Shown one piece after another: positions 1-11,741 of a DNA stretch of 64,000 nucleotides. A program made the position numbers and the translations under genes. The stretch covers positions 690,001 to 754,000 of the forward strand of contig CM035321.1 of assembly GCA_000497125.2 (NCBI GenBank), read 5' to 3'. A model generated the notes under the pieces. The model saw only the letters and a list, made by a program, of their open reading frames with translations, did not search any database and was not told the DNA's origin. Within the stretch, counting starts at the first letter, position 1. Every line of letters starts with the position of its first letter. Source of the stretch: Spironucleus salmonicida. Taxonomy: Eukaryota > Fornicata > Diplomonadida > Hexamitidae.

Positions 1-976
1 ATTCGTACTGGCTTGTAAAAATGATGATATCTAGTATGTTGAAAAATCATATCTTGATATTAAGCACACTCCAGACCCTAGTTTTCCGCATTTTAAGTAG
101 TTTGGCGTATATGGCATTTTCCATGCCCTAATCCACAAATCGACCCAGGTCATTAAATTCCTTGCCCCATTTGAGTTCAACACGCAAACATTCTAGGAGC
201 TGACTATTCCAGTGATCGACTAGTCCTCCGACTACGTAAAAACCGTCATTTTTTTGTCCAAGCTCTACGACATCGAAACAGACGACGAGTTCATTGTCCT
301 GCCGGCCCGTTCGACGCCGTTAATGCTTGCGATCATTCTAGGCCAATTAGACGCAGTTTTGCTGCTGCTCGACTCGATCGGCGCCGTGAACACAGACCTC
401 TGCACCGCACTAGACTACGCCGTCTACACGCGCTCCCAGATGCTCCTCCAGGTGCTCCTCGAGACGCGAATTTTGAACCTCGAATTCATCCACTCCAAAT
501 CGGTTGAAATCGCAATTTCGTGTGGCAACCACATCATCCTGCAGTACTACAACGACGTCAGCGAGTCCTCGGACGAGTTCTTCATCGCGTACTCGCTCAA
601 GGTGCACAAGGGCAAAATCGCGCAAAAGCTCAAGCAGCAGATGCTGAAAATCGAGCAGATGGGCCTCCTGACCGAGATGGGGAACTACGTGAAGTGCAGC
701 GAGCAGCTGATGCGGTTCAACGCGATCGTTCGGCGGATTGGGCTCGGGAGTTCCGAGAAGCGGGATGGGAGCGAGGACCAGATTTAGGGGTCGCTCGTCA
801 TCAGGCGCTTCACGAGCGTCTCGGCGATTCCGCGGTAGCGGAGTCAAATATCGTCGCAGCGGTCGAATCTGAGCCATGCTGAGAGTTCTGATGTGCTAAA
901 TTTGAGCGACGAGATAGAGGAGGTGAAAGCGGAAGGAACTGATAGCATGGAGGAGCATAGCGTGCAGGATCTGTGA
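1..976 (+). CDS. Ankyrin-repeat protein, 5' end outside window
   Basis: One frame is open from base 2 to the TGA at 974-976 (324 codons) when TAA/TAG are glutamine, so the start lies upstream of the window. Ankyrin-type helix pairs are visible around residues 30-60 and best around bases 290-480, in the pattern STPLMLAIILGQLDAVLLLL followed by TALDYAVYTRSQMLLQVLL. Such repeats bind partner proteins and are abundant in diplomonads. The C-terminal third is charged and Ser/Glu-rich with no recognisable domain. An opposite-strand frame at 410-877 is proline/arginine-rich and looks like a shadow. Ankyrin assignment is fairly safe; the cellular role is unknown. Confidence 0.75.
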
Positions 977-1618
977 GATATGGGTATATGGTGAGTTTAA
1001 AAGCAGTGTTCTGCATAGTTTAATGGTTTTCAGTGACTTTATCGCACTTTAGCGTTTCGGATAAAGGATGGTGGTACCAGGGAGTTGGCATGTTGATTTT
1101 AAATGAATTTAAGATGATTTTAGTAATACTTGATTTTTAGGCATTAATTATCAGCTTACGGAAGAAACGCTTAAATGAGTAATTGTTTGATGGTAATACA
1201 TTAAGTATAATGTATTTGGGTGATAGTGGTCTAGATTATTCATATTTGTAGATATCAGAATTTTCAAAATACAATCACGTAGGTGGATAGATGGATTTCT
1301 GAATACTGATTTTTATAGTTAATAAAATAGTGTTCTTGTGTTAAATTATCGTACCTTCTGCAATTCGAAGAATTGGTAAATATTTAGTTTGAAATCATTA
1401 GGTTGTAAAATTAATCTCTTGATTATTATACATTAATTCTAAATATTAAATAATTACGATTAGGTATAAAAATTTGATGATGTAAGGAGTTAACTGTTAA
1501 TTTATTTTTTATATTGAACCAGCTCGTAATTTGATCTATTCTAAACATAAACTAGTAGTTTTAACCAATACATATGGTAATAATCTATTTAAGTCTCTAA
1601 ATAAATGAAGGAAATTTA
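977..1618. other. AT-rich intergenic spacer
   Basis: No supportable gene or RNA seen. It separates the 3' ends of two convergent genes, so it should hold both 3' ends and no promoter. Confidence 0.5.
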
Positions 1619-2509
1619 TCATTTCTTCTATTTATTGATAAAGTAGTAAGCAAGCCCTCCGCCCACAGCCAATACAATTAATGCTACTCCAACGACAATT
1701 CCAGCAATAGCACCCCCAGAAAGCTTATTTGGAATCTCCTCTTCTTTCTATGCGTCAGATTAGAAGCAGTAATCGCCTAACTTTGCATATCCTGAATCAC
1801 ATTTTTTGCAATTACCATCTTCCAAAATATATCCTATAAGACATGCAATACAACTTGTAGGGGCATTTGCTGAGCATTTTTAATCTGAAAATGTAAAATT
1901 TTCGTTATCAACGCATCCAGTACATAAATTTGGCTTTGAGACATCACAGGTACATGCTAAAGCAGTACAATCACCTTTTGGTGGAAATTTAGTTGGAGTA
2001 CAAAGTTTACAATTAACTAGTTCACCCCCACAAACACATGCAGTTTACTAACCTTCAGATCCACATAAAAACACGTTTCCTCCATCTTTGCACATTTAGT
2101 GATAGCTTAAGTCATTACAAACAGTTGTGCATGTTTAGTCTGTATTCATTTCATTACCATTTGAACAAGATGTGCATTTAGTTTTGCTAGAACACGTTTA
2201 ACACTTATTATTACATGCTTCACATGTGTTTCCACTCTCTTTTACATCACAATATTTACCATCATCGCATACATTCATCTTATCACAAATGTGAACAATA
2301 TCCGCTTTTGCAATGCAATTTCCATCTTTCAACACAAAAGTATTATTGCATGCGATACAAGTACCAAGTGTGGCGGGAGAACATTCTGAACAGCTATCGG
2401 TAGTGCATTTTAAACATTCTTATGCTTCTACTGGATTTGGTTATGGGCAGACGTAACCAGATGGACAAACTTAGCCAGTAGTACAGGTTATAGACATTTA
2501 GAGAGACAT
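1619..2509 (-). CDS. VSP-like cysteine-rich membrane protein
   Basis: A 296-aa protein with about ten CxxC motifs (for example CLKC, CSEC, CIAC, CQTC, CKLC, CTGC, CKKC) spread over the ectodomain. One membrane span near residues 266-288 ([20 protein letters not shown]) is followed by a very short basic tail ending NKQKK. This is the architecture of diplomonad variant-specific surface proteins and high-cysteine membrane proteins. It lacks the CRGKA tail of Giardia VSPs, as expected for a hexamitid. Several glutamines are TAA/TAG. No clear N-terminal signal peptide is visible with the start at 2509, so a second methionine at codon 5 or a more distant start is possible. Likely role: cell-surface coat, by family resemblance. 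Confidence 0.8.
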
Positions 2510-3449
2510 AAAATTGGGTTTTTAATAATAAATATAAATATAGTATAGTTTATTGGATTATGTAAATAATATACTTAAGATTACTCATAAAATTGTACAA
2601 AATATACATACATAAATCATGTTATTTGTGAGTGAGGTTTTATTATATGTATGATTACTAACTAAAATAATAATAGAAAATAGTTTCAACAATTTGATAA
2701 AGTCTATATTATAATAATAAATAGATGAGAAGTTATTTATAAAGCAAAAGATAATTTAGAAATAGTGTGATAATTATATCTAATATATATTTCACTGGTA
2801 AAGATATAAAAATAACCTAAAGATAATTAGAAAACTATAATAATAACATACTAAAATATCTTAAATTGTAAAATTTTAGTAAGATGTATATTATAATCTT
2901 AATAAATAATCCTAATTATTAGAAGTATATTTATACTTGTTAATTATATAGTATTGAGTATTTCACATTACTAAAAAATTATTATATAGAAATTTTTCTC
3001 TAGTTAATAATGTGAAGCAATGACCGAAAATATTAATAATTTATTATCATTTATTACTTTGTTAGCCTAAGTTAGATATTTAATTACTTGTTAAAAATTA
3101 CTCTGACTAATTAATACTTTAAATATACATAATAATAATGCTAATATTTATATATTACTGAATATATATATATATAATCACATTAAATTATAGAACTTTT
3201 AGCTCAATTTATTTTATTCTAGATATTTATTGTTCTTAATAATATTATTTTATAAACAATAGTTTTACATGTATCTAGCGTTAAAATTAACTTACATATA
3301 AACAATATATAAAGAATTAAATAAAATTATATAATCATTATTCTATTAATTAATAACTAATATTAAAAATTATTAGACAACTTAACAGAATATAATCTAC
3401 ATTTATTTACTATTCTTTGTCTAATGAAACTATCATAACTATTCATCAC
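2510..3449. other. Very AT-rich spacer
   Basis: Over 900 bases rich in ATTA/TATA runs with no protein-like frame. It lies upstream of the cysteine-rich gene and downstream of the next one. Confidence 0.5.
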
Positions 3450-5087
3450 TCAACTTTTACCTTTATACTTAACCTTTTCTGCTATAAAAATAACGGCTAT
3501 GAGGAACAAGAATCCGAATATTCCAAACAGAATAATCAGCAGCTGCTTCCAAAAGATCTTAGGCAAGGTGGCGCTCTCTATTTTGTACACAGGCAAAGCC
3601 TCACCGTCGATAACGAACAAAATATCCATTTTCTAATTGTTGAGTATATTCTAAATTAAGAGGGAGTCACCCTAGCTTATTACCTGGCAATACGGGTCCT
3701 ACGTAGCTTGGAGCTATTATTGCCACTAAATTTCATAAGTCCCTATATGCAGCAGAAATTGAGCGTCTCCAGATTTTTTCTCAGCCCAGGGTAACTTTGT
3801 TGTCACCATACAAACCTGCGTATCGAAAATAGTCAATGTAGTATTTCTGTAGGTCTCTTGCTTATCGCTTACCTTGAACTCCTGAGACAATGCTACCTTG
3901 TTGTCTTTGACATACTGTAAAATTAGACGTAGACTAGACCTCTGCCCGCGTAGCGCTATGGAGATATTACCGTTGTATTCGGTCGCATTTCTCGCGGTAT
4001 TGGCGCTCATAATCACGCTACCATCGCCCTCTGGGAGCACCACACCAGAGTTTTGGAGCAGAAAGTACTCGTCCGTTGACCCGTAAATCTCGAGATTCAC
4101 GCGATCGAACATTACCGTCTTGCACGCTTTTGGCATCGTATTTCGCACCAGGCTTACATTCAGATGGTCCTAGAACATCTTCACAGTCACATCAATGAAG
4201 CAGTCAACTTCAGTCAGGACCTCGTCGATGCCCGCAAACCCTTTGTAGTACGCGGCCGTTCCGATCGGCATGTCCATTTGCTTCGTAGTACCAATATTAC
4301 GCTCCACCGCTACGGCGAGCTAGAACTCCACAAAGCTCTCCTGATTGCTATTTATGACCTACATAAAATTTTCGCATTTCTGCAGATCCGAGACGAGAAC
4401 TTTATCGCATTCGACCTCGATCTGGCCCATTTAGAGCATGTTCAGCGTATAATACGCAGTCACACTTATCGCTTCGCCGTTAACCAACAGCTGAATCCAG
4501 GGACAGTCCTGCGGGATGCCGCGAACTGGTTCTTTGCACGTTTTGGATGCCATGAGAGTCTTCGTGCTGTCAGAGAACTGGAGAATGCAGAGCAACGGTA
4601 TGCCGGTAAAAACGAGCTTCTTGGGGCTGTACTACAGGGTGTAGTCTTAGAAGCAGGATGTGGCGTCGTTGGCCACGACCTGATAGATGCTGGGAGCAAA
4701 GGTCATCTGGATGTCATCGATGTGGAAGTCGAAGCTGATTTCGGCAATCGTGGCTAGGGAGGCGTCCTTACAGGCCTTTTATCTGTCGTTTTGACATGTT
4801 TTGCATTTTGTCTCGTCCATTGGCTGTTTGCAGGCCGTGCCGCACAAGGGAAGTGGGCACTCCAGGCGTACAGTTAGTGGCTCATTGGATGAAAATGTAA
4901 TTTAAGGGGATACGAATTTAACGCTTCCAAGCGTCACGATGGGAATAGCGAGTTTTCCTTCTAGGTACGTGCACAGTTCGCTTTTAGTATGCTATGGATT
5001 CCCGACGAAGAGTACAGATGCTGATATGTAGTTGTACTCCACTGACGCAAATTAGTCAAAACACGAAAAATGTAAAACTATCAGCAT
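3450..5087 (-). CDS. Type I membrane protein, family unknown
   Basis: A 545-aa protein starting MLIVLHFSCF, a plausible signal peptide, then an ectodomain with a cysteine cluster around residues 85-115 (CPLPLC, CKTC). The rest is beta-type sequence with many N-glycosylation sequons. One membrane span lies near residues 513-536, followed by a short basic tail (EKVKYKGKS). Numerous in-frame TAA/TAG are needed to read it; TGA stops it at 3450-3452. I considered the gamete fusogen HAP2/GCS1 because of topology and size, but cannot identify its signature. The gene at 6808-8349 has the same plan and a similar YKGK tail, so the two may be distant members of one surface family. Confidence 0.7.
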
Positions 5088-5717
5088 TTTATGGTAATAA
5101 CTAATGAGCCTACAAGTAAAATATTATTGCATATCTGACAAATATGAAAAAATATGTGAATAAAACTATATAAGTATATATTATAATAGTATTAGTATCT
5201 TAAATTTTTATTGTAACAAATACATATTATAATTTATAATTTATAATAAGTAATTAATTATTTTGCACAAACTGATACTTATGTTTTTCCATAAATAAAA
5301 ATAATTCTAAAGGTTATTAATTAAGGTATTAGTAAAGTAAAAAATAAATTGATATAAAATGTTCAAATTAAATCCTAAATTGAGATAATATGTAGTAAAT
5401 TCTATTATTAAATGGAGTAAAAATTTAGTGTATATATAGTATAATAATTTTAAAATATAAATTAAACATCTAGGATAATTCAATTTTAGCGTTAAAAAAG
5501 TTATTTTATGCGTTCGGTGAAGATGGTTTCTTATAGCTGTAAGCTAAATCAAATGGTAAAGATATCATAATATCAATTCAACTTATCAAATACAATTCTA
5601 ATTTTTCCTGCATATTATAGCCAACTACACTTTTGATTTTTATATTCTGTTTACAGTATTTATTTTGCAAAGATGATAAAAACAGATAATACTAACTAGA
5701 TAATAAATTTAATAACC
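5088..5717. other. AT-rich spacer
   Basis: No gene recognised. It contains the upstream region of the 545-aa membrane-protein gene on the minus strand. Confidence 0.5.
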
Positions 5718-6014
5718 TCACTAAATAGAATCAGCATCCTCGGCAGTAAACTTAGAAATGATACTACTCAACCGCTGTTTGCTTTTTTCAAAATCTTATT
5801 TAACCTATATAGACCTCAGCCCAGAACTATTTTATTAGTCTATTTAAGCCGCATTCATTTACATAAATCTTTATGTTTCGAATTATGCAGATTATACATG
5901 CGCTGATAGTTTCAATATAAAAGAATTCTAGTGTTAAATATCTGGTTTTGGAAGTTCCATGACTAGATTAAGCTCAGCATTCACCCGATCTTACAGGGAA
6001 TTATTTGCACCCAT
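5718..6014 (-). CDS. Small protein with N-myristoylation-type start
   Basis: A 98-aa reading frame beginning MGANNSL, which fits the MGxxxS/T N-myristoylation consensus, followed by a mostly helical polar sequence rich in Gln, Ser and Lys. It contains about a dozen TAA/TAG glutamines and ends at TGA. The likely picture is a small lipid-anchored helical protein at a membrane face. Composition is SNARE-like or adaptor-like but no family can be named. The frame is short, so coding status is moderately certain. Confidence 0.5.
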
Positions 6015-6807
6015 TTTGTTGAAATAACAATCTATATATAATATACTAAAAACATTATTGGAAAAGATACTATGGGAATTTTTCTGAATATACTTAAATA
6101 TACATATATATATTTAAGTTTCATATGAAAATTATAAAACGTTAAGATTTTCTATAATAATAGCAATAATATATCGTAAATAAAATTATAGTAATTTTAC
6201 TAAAATGAAAAGTTAAAATTTTCTTTAATACAATTTAATAGATAAACTGTAATATGAAATGTGTAATTTAATACATCAGCTTAATTTATAATTTATAACA
6301 AATTAAAATAGATTAAGCAACAATAATATACTGAATCATAGAGTTATTTCGTAATATCATTTTTTTAATGGATATTGCAAAGCTTAGCATTATAACAAAT
6401 TCAAATTAATCTTGCTGTTTTCTAATATTTATTACTATCAAATATCTTCTTAACTCCTTATTGGTAATTTTATAATTTACCCCCAAATTACTTATTTTCA
6501 GTAATAAATTTATTAAACCATACTCTGATTATTATATAAATCTATTTCAAAATATTAAGTTTCTGGTTTTTTATTTTACATAATAAAAAAGGGATCCCCA
6601 TTTAGACTTTAATTACAACTTATAATAGTGCCCAGTTTTTTTCGTATAAGTTACTCTAACTCACCTATATAAAAATGATTTTATAATATTTAAATATTAT
6701 TTTTATACGATTTTAATAAGATTTAATACAAAATACAATATACAGAATTACAATATACTATCATATTTTATTACATATTATACTATATAATACCCCTCCC
6801 TCCAAAA
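6015..6807. other. AT-rich spacer between divergent genes
   Basis: It separates the start of the 98-aa gene (minus) from the start of the 513-aa membrane protein (plus). A TGA-free frame from about 6369 to the start of the next gene is Phe/Ile/Tyr/Asn-rich and looks like a by-product of AT-richness. Confidence 0.5.
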
Positions 6808-8349
6808 ATGCTACAACTCATTTTGACAGTTTACACCCCTTTAATCGAACTCTAAGACTGCTTTTCCGCATCAGAGGTATTCCTGCTACCGAAAACGAAA
6901 TAAATTCGAGTCGAATTATCACCCATTTTGATCAGCGCCGAGTGCTAAATTATCAAAAAGGGAGTCCAGTTTAATCTAACACTCAAAAAGACAAGTACTG
7001 ACGCGTTTGCACCTGTATTCACCCGCTCCAAAGACTTCGTTTTCGGTGAAACCAACACGTTCTTATTCGCCTCCAATGATGATCTCAGTAAGGTTACTTT
7101 GGTGGAGTTGAGTCTGAGCTCGATGACCCATATGACGAATGTGCTAATCGGGAGCGTGCAAATTGACACTTCGATTTCGAACGACTGTTTCAAGGATATT
7201 TTGCTTAATTTGACTGAAAAAGTCGTACTTACGATGACTGCGACTGGGTTCTGTGATCATTTAAGCACTGGAAAAATTTCTCAAATCACTGTACCGGATT
7301 TAGGGTTGTAGAAGTTGCCAGAAACAGGGAATAGTTCAGTGTTTTTAACTGGCTTTGCTGATTTTACGAAAACTCTGTAAATTGAATTTTAGGATAATTT
7401 ACTGTTTTCTAAAATAGAGCTTGGAATTAGTTCAGATATCGATTTTCAGATGTAGTTAAACATAGGTGAAATTGAGTATTTGGTAGTTGGATTTATAGAC
7501 CAGGCTGTAGGTAAGTTTAAGAGCGATTTTGCTGAAAATTTCACGGCACTTTCCGATTCAAATTCTATTACGCTATTTTACAATGTAAAAAAAGATGTTG
7601 AAAATGCAATTACCGCGCTTAAAATTAATACTTTTTCCTTACAACTAGGTATTAAGGTTAATGGAACTTGGTTGTATAGCATATTTAAGGCGTAGGAAGA
7701 AGATTTATTTTTAAACTAACTTCAGTTTGATTGTATGAAGTTATGTAATATAAATTTTGAAGATATGGAATTAATTTAACTAAATGTTGTAGGGATATAG
7801 GACGACAAGGTTAAGGTTTTTTTCAATAATACAATTAGCTCTTTCAGACAATCTTCATTTTAGTAGGGTAATATTAATTTTGTAGGAAGATTTATGTAGG
7901 TTACATTTAAGCAAAACGATGTAACTGATTAATCAACATTTACTACATCATTATATGTTAATGTGACCGTATCGATGTTAGTAGACGGATAACTTACTGA
8001 TTAATTTATCACAGAAGATACTCATATCAGTCCTGAAACAAGGTATGTAAATCTAGCTTGCTTTGAAAAAGAATGTTTAAATATTAGAGAATTTATGTCT
8101 AAGAAAATGCCTGAATCAATATAAATATAATTTTTTAGAAATTCTGAATAAACACCATTTGATGCTTTAACTATTCATTATAATACAGCCATTTAGGTGG
8201 ATTTTATTACTTTAGTTCTTATTGTGATAGGATCAGTTATAATTTGTGGAATATGGGCAATTGTTTAACTATATTTAGATTATAAGGGTAAAAAAGTAAT
8301 ACATAAAAGAAAAATTATTAAAAAACCTGATATGGACGACGTGATTTGA
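6808..8349 (+). CDS. Type I membrane protein, family unknown
   Basis: A 513-aa protein. The start is chosen because ATG follows CCCTCCCTCCAAAA, the CT-rich context shared by many genes here, and begins a signal-peptide-like segment (MLQLILTVYTPLIEL). The ectodomain carries several sequons and scattered cysteines. A strong membrane span lies near residues 464-487 (ITLVLIVIGSVIICGIWAIV), followed by a lysine-rich cytosolic tail (YKGKKVIHKRKIIKK). Many TAA/TAG codons interrupt the standard-code reading. Surface or endomembrane location is inferred. Same architecture as the protein at 3450-5087, but I see no convincing residue-level match. Confidence 0.7.
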
Positions 8350-8574
8350 TGTGTAATGTTAAGGATAAATCTTATTATATTTGTCTATTAAAAATATTTT
8401 AAAAGTGTATGCATGAGCAAAAGCGTACACTTAAACTAAAACACAATATTTTTTAATTTTATAATATTACATATAATTTCAATCTTGCAGTTAAATATTT
8501 ACTATACAAAGTATACATTATATAATTATTTCTTATAATTAATATTATAAACTTTACTAAATCTCCCTTCCTCA

Positions 8575-9171
8575 ATGCCAATCCCACAACCAGGATCGCC
8601 CGCACCCGACTTCAAGGTACAGGTTCTCACTCCTGACATGACCTTCGCTACCCGCCAGCTCTCTGACTACAAGGGTAAATACTTAGTTGTTATGTTCTAT
8701 CCTATGGACTTCACCTTTGTCTGCCCTTCAGAGATCATCAAGTTCACTGAAGCTGCAGAATCGCTCAGAAAGCACAATTGCGAGATCATCGTAGGTTCCT
8801 GCGATTCCCACTTCTCCCACTACGCCTGGTGCCTCCAGGACCGTAACGAGGGTGGAATCGGTGTCTGCAAGTGCGACCTCTTCGCGGACAAGTCCTGCAC
8901 CATGGCAGAGGCATACGGTGTTCTCATCCCAGGGGCTGGGGTCCCTCTCAGAGGCAACTTTATCATTTCAGATAAAGGCATCATCCGCTCAGTTACTGTG
9001 AACGACCTCCCAGTTGGCAGATCCGTCGAAGAATGTGTCAGAGTGGTCAAGGCCTTCCAGCATGCCGACAAGACCGGCTGTGATATCCCTTGCGGCTGGA
9101 CTCCCGAGAACAACGAGACTATCACCCCCACTATCGCTGGAATGAAGGAGTACTTCAAGAAAAACTATTGA
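8575..9171 (+). CDS. 2-Cys peroxiredoxin
   Basis: A 198-aa protein, the usual length for a typical 2-Cys (AhpC/Prx1) peroxiredoxin, reducing H2O2 and organic peroxides with thioredoxin-like donors in the cytosol. The peroxidatic cysteine sits in the conserved DFTFVCPSEI motif; the resolving cysteine region is GCDIPCGWTP near residue 170, slightly altered from the usual EVCPAGW. The C-terminus keeps the YF motif (KEYFKKNY) associated with sensitivity to overoxidation. No TAA/TAG codon is used, unlike its neighbours, which fits a highly expressed gene. The ATG follows CTCCCTTCCTCA. Peroxiredoxins are major oxygen-defence enzymes in diplomonads, which lack catalase. Confidence 0.96.
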   Translation: MPIPQPGSPAPDFKVQVLTPDMTFATRQLSDYKGKYLVVMFYPMDFTFVCPSEIIKFTEAAESLRKHNCEIIVGSCDSHFSHYAWCLQDRNEGGIGVCKCDLFADKSCTMAEAYGVLIPGAGVPLRGNFIISDKGIIRSVTVNDLPVGRSVEECVRVVKAFQHADKTGCDIPCGWTPENNETITPTIAGMKEYFKKNY

Positions 9172-9193
9172 GTGATATTCTTTCCGCTTCAAA

Positions 9194-9673
9194 ATGCCGT
9201 ATCAAGTGAGACCACTATCACAGTAGCAGCTTGCCTATTTCGCAATGAACCGAACTCAGTAACAGCCGTGCGCATACGAAGAAGCGATCCAGGATATTTG
9301 CAGCCAGCCACTTCCATAGCAACCCGCCGACTTCATTCCACAAATTAGGAAAATGCATCAGGTCCTGGCATCACAGCGGTACAAAATGCACCACACCCCT
9401 GCGATGATGGGCGCGGTGGTGGCTAGGACGGTCGAGATGCTGTGCCGCTACCAGCCCCACTTCACGGTCAGGGCGAACAGGATTGTGCCGTTCCGGGACG
9501 GAGAAGCGGGGTTTCAGCCGCTGCTGGACTGGGCCTTCCACGCACAGGGGCTGGTCGAGATGGTGCGCAGGATGCGGTACGACAGCAGGGGCCGTACGGT
9601 GCTGAAGCACGTCGACTGGTTCGAGCGCAGCGTGCGGCCGCTCGGGTTCGAGTTCCCCCGCTGCGGCGGCTGA
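9194..9673 (+). CDS. Hypothetical protein, GC-rich 3' half
   Basis: A 159-aa frame starting only 23 bases after the peroxiredoxin stop (ATG after CTTTCCGCTTCAAA) and ending at TGA 9671-9673. The first third is Gln-rich and uses TAG/TAA. The rest is GC-rich and looks helical and basic (MMGAVVARTVEML, FHAQGLVEMVRRM, LKHVDWFERSV). Base composition switches abruptly around 9400, as in other genes of this window. No family recognised. Confidence 0.55.
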
Positions 9674-10703
9674 GTGAGGAGCAGAGTCACTGGCAACGGC
9701 GCGCGCATAAGCATTTCCACGTGTTCAAAACGCTTACTAGCAGCATTTGCATCAGCATAGCTCACTATCTTCCGCCATAGAAATGAAACTCAGGAGGCTC
9801 ATCTGCTCTAGCTATGAGTCTTCCTATAGAATAGAGCATCCGAATGTTTGATTCTTATTGAGTAGTTACAGCTTATCCGTGACATTAGGTGCAGGGTGGG
9901 TTGGTTACTGTGCGACCTAGACTATATGAGACCATCCGAGACCCATTTCTAATTTTTCATTTTTTCAATTATTACTAGTATCTTTCAATATATATACTTT
10001 TTAATATTTAAACTGTATCGAACCTGCACTTAAGTATACGACATAGTAGCAAATTAGCGAGCCAATGTGATGCATATTTTATAGCGAGATTAGTTTAAAT
10101 TTTAATTAATACCGTATTGCAACCTCGTATTAAACATATATGCACTGTTTTACTACATGTACTGTTGCTAGAAATTTACTATGGCGAACTCTTACGTTGG
10201 CCATCATGCACGTGAGTAGTTTGAAAATACCCACCTAAGAATACGAGTGCGGCTGCACAAGACTATTGCTTTGTTCCGGATCACAGATATTCCAGTATTA
10301 TGCTGTAATCCCATAGTAAGGGTATACGGCTAACAACTTTCCCAATTCCCGCTAGCACCCCAATAATGCCAAAGCAGTTTTCGGGGATTCCCGCTGTAAA
10401 CCTTTCAGCCCGTCTACGCACCGCTGCACTTCCGAGAGATAGCAATGGGTGCTGGCACCTGGAGGTCCTTGACCAGGGGTTTAAGTGAACGGGCAGCTGA
10501 CTAATGGAGCAAACAAGAGCGGTTGCATGCGCGCAGTAAGGTACTATTATCTCACCGCCTCGAGTCTGCAGGGGCCAGCTAGGCGCGCAGTCAAACACTG
10601 CAGCCCGGTAGCCCCATGGACGCTCGCCTAGCTCAGCATGCCCGTTATGGGCTGTGCTATTTTGTTGTTTCGCCCTAATAAAGCGCTGCTGACGACTTAT
10701 GCT
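9674..10703. other. Intergenic, possible degenerate sequence
   Basis: About 1 kb of intermediate base composition. A minus-strand frame at 10281-10598 is open but not protein-like enough to call. A 16-base word (TACTGTTGCTAGAAAT) near 10152 recurs near 19469 inside the palindrome arm, which hints at dispersed repeat remnants. Confidence 0.35.
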
Positions 10704-11561
10704 ATGAGGTCATCCCATAAGGCAGCCTTTCGCTGTCAGAGACCTCACTGGTAGCAGTTGGAACTGGGCAATGCGCAGTCGGGCCGTGCTAGGGCTGGGA
10801 GCCAGCGACTGGACAGCGAAAAGTATTTCTGGGCGTTGCAAAAGAATGAATATGCTTCTGGAATTGGGCTGCAGTTAGAATATCCCCAACTTCAGTACTC
10901 TCCCGCAGCATCTCCAGACTATCATCCCGCACCAACCATGGTCTTCTAAAGGCAGATAGCAAAATACTGGATCGCAGGTTTGGCTCTCTCGTGCAGGACA
11001 GTTCCTGGGCAAGGGAGCTTCGCAGCTGTCCCGCCTGGATGCCGATATACGGTATTGCGTTGGGCTGGTTTACAGTAGCCTGCTGAAGGACTGCACGCGG
11101 CGTCCTCTTCGAGCCATGGGAGTGGGGAGGAAGCTCGGGGAGTACGGCCGCGCCCTATTACTAAAGATAGCCAGGTGTCATGCTGCCAGCCCGGCCAGTG
11201 CAAGTGCAAGTGTCCGCCCTCTCACGCATCGCCAAAACTCAGCTCTTCGTCGTCCTCCTCGGAGTCGGACGCGCGCGCGAAGTCGCTGGCGGCCGACGTG
11301 TTTTCGAGGGCGCTTCCGAAGAGCGCGGGGGGCATTGTGGAGTGGGCAGAAACTTCGGCTAGGGTGGACGAGGGCGAGGGCGCAGAGAAACTGCAGGACG
11401 AAGTGCGTATTGCGTGGCATGGGATGCTGCCCGGACAGCTAAACGCACGGCACGGTGTGGCGGCCACGAAAGTGCTTGACGCAGACTAAGCAATCGTTGT
11501 ATTTAATTCCGTAAAGTGGAAATGGTATATTACCTTGGCCGGACGGTCCACGCCGATTTGA
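10704..11561 (+). CDS. Doubtful ORF, Ser- and Cys-containing
   Basis: A 285-codon frame from ATG 10704 to TGA 11559-11561 with only a few TAG/TAA. The middle holds CCQPGQCKCKCPP and an acidic serine run (SSSSSSSESD), followed by an ordinary-looking hydrophilic segment in a GC-rich stretch. The 5' part is low in recognisable structure and may not be coding. If real, the gene may begin nearer 11100. No family recognised; several other frames are also open here because of the high GC. Confidence 0.35.
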
Positions 11562-11741
11562 AAAACTCAAAATCTATTTCCACCTAGGGCACTGGCAGGC
11601 CGGTCTGGCTAGAAAACAGTCACCTCACTCGCGCATCCAGCTCCGTGGCGAGCCAGCTGGCGGCACGATAGAATGGTACCCGCGCCAGCACAGAGGCTCG
11701 GCCGAGAGGAAGTGCCATGTCCAGCGCGCAGGCCACCCGGC

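Noticed and set aside
3450-5087. HAP2/GCS1 gamete fusogen
   Set aside because: Topology and size fit, but I could not place the conserved HAP2 cysteine pattern.
6369-6850. TGA-free plus-strand frame of about 160 codons
   Set aside because: Phe/Ile/Asn/Tyr composition follows AT-richness, and it runs into the start of the 513-aa protein in another frame.
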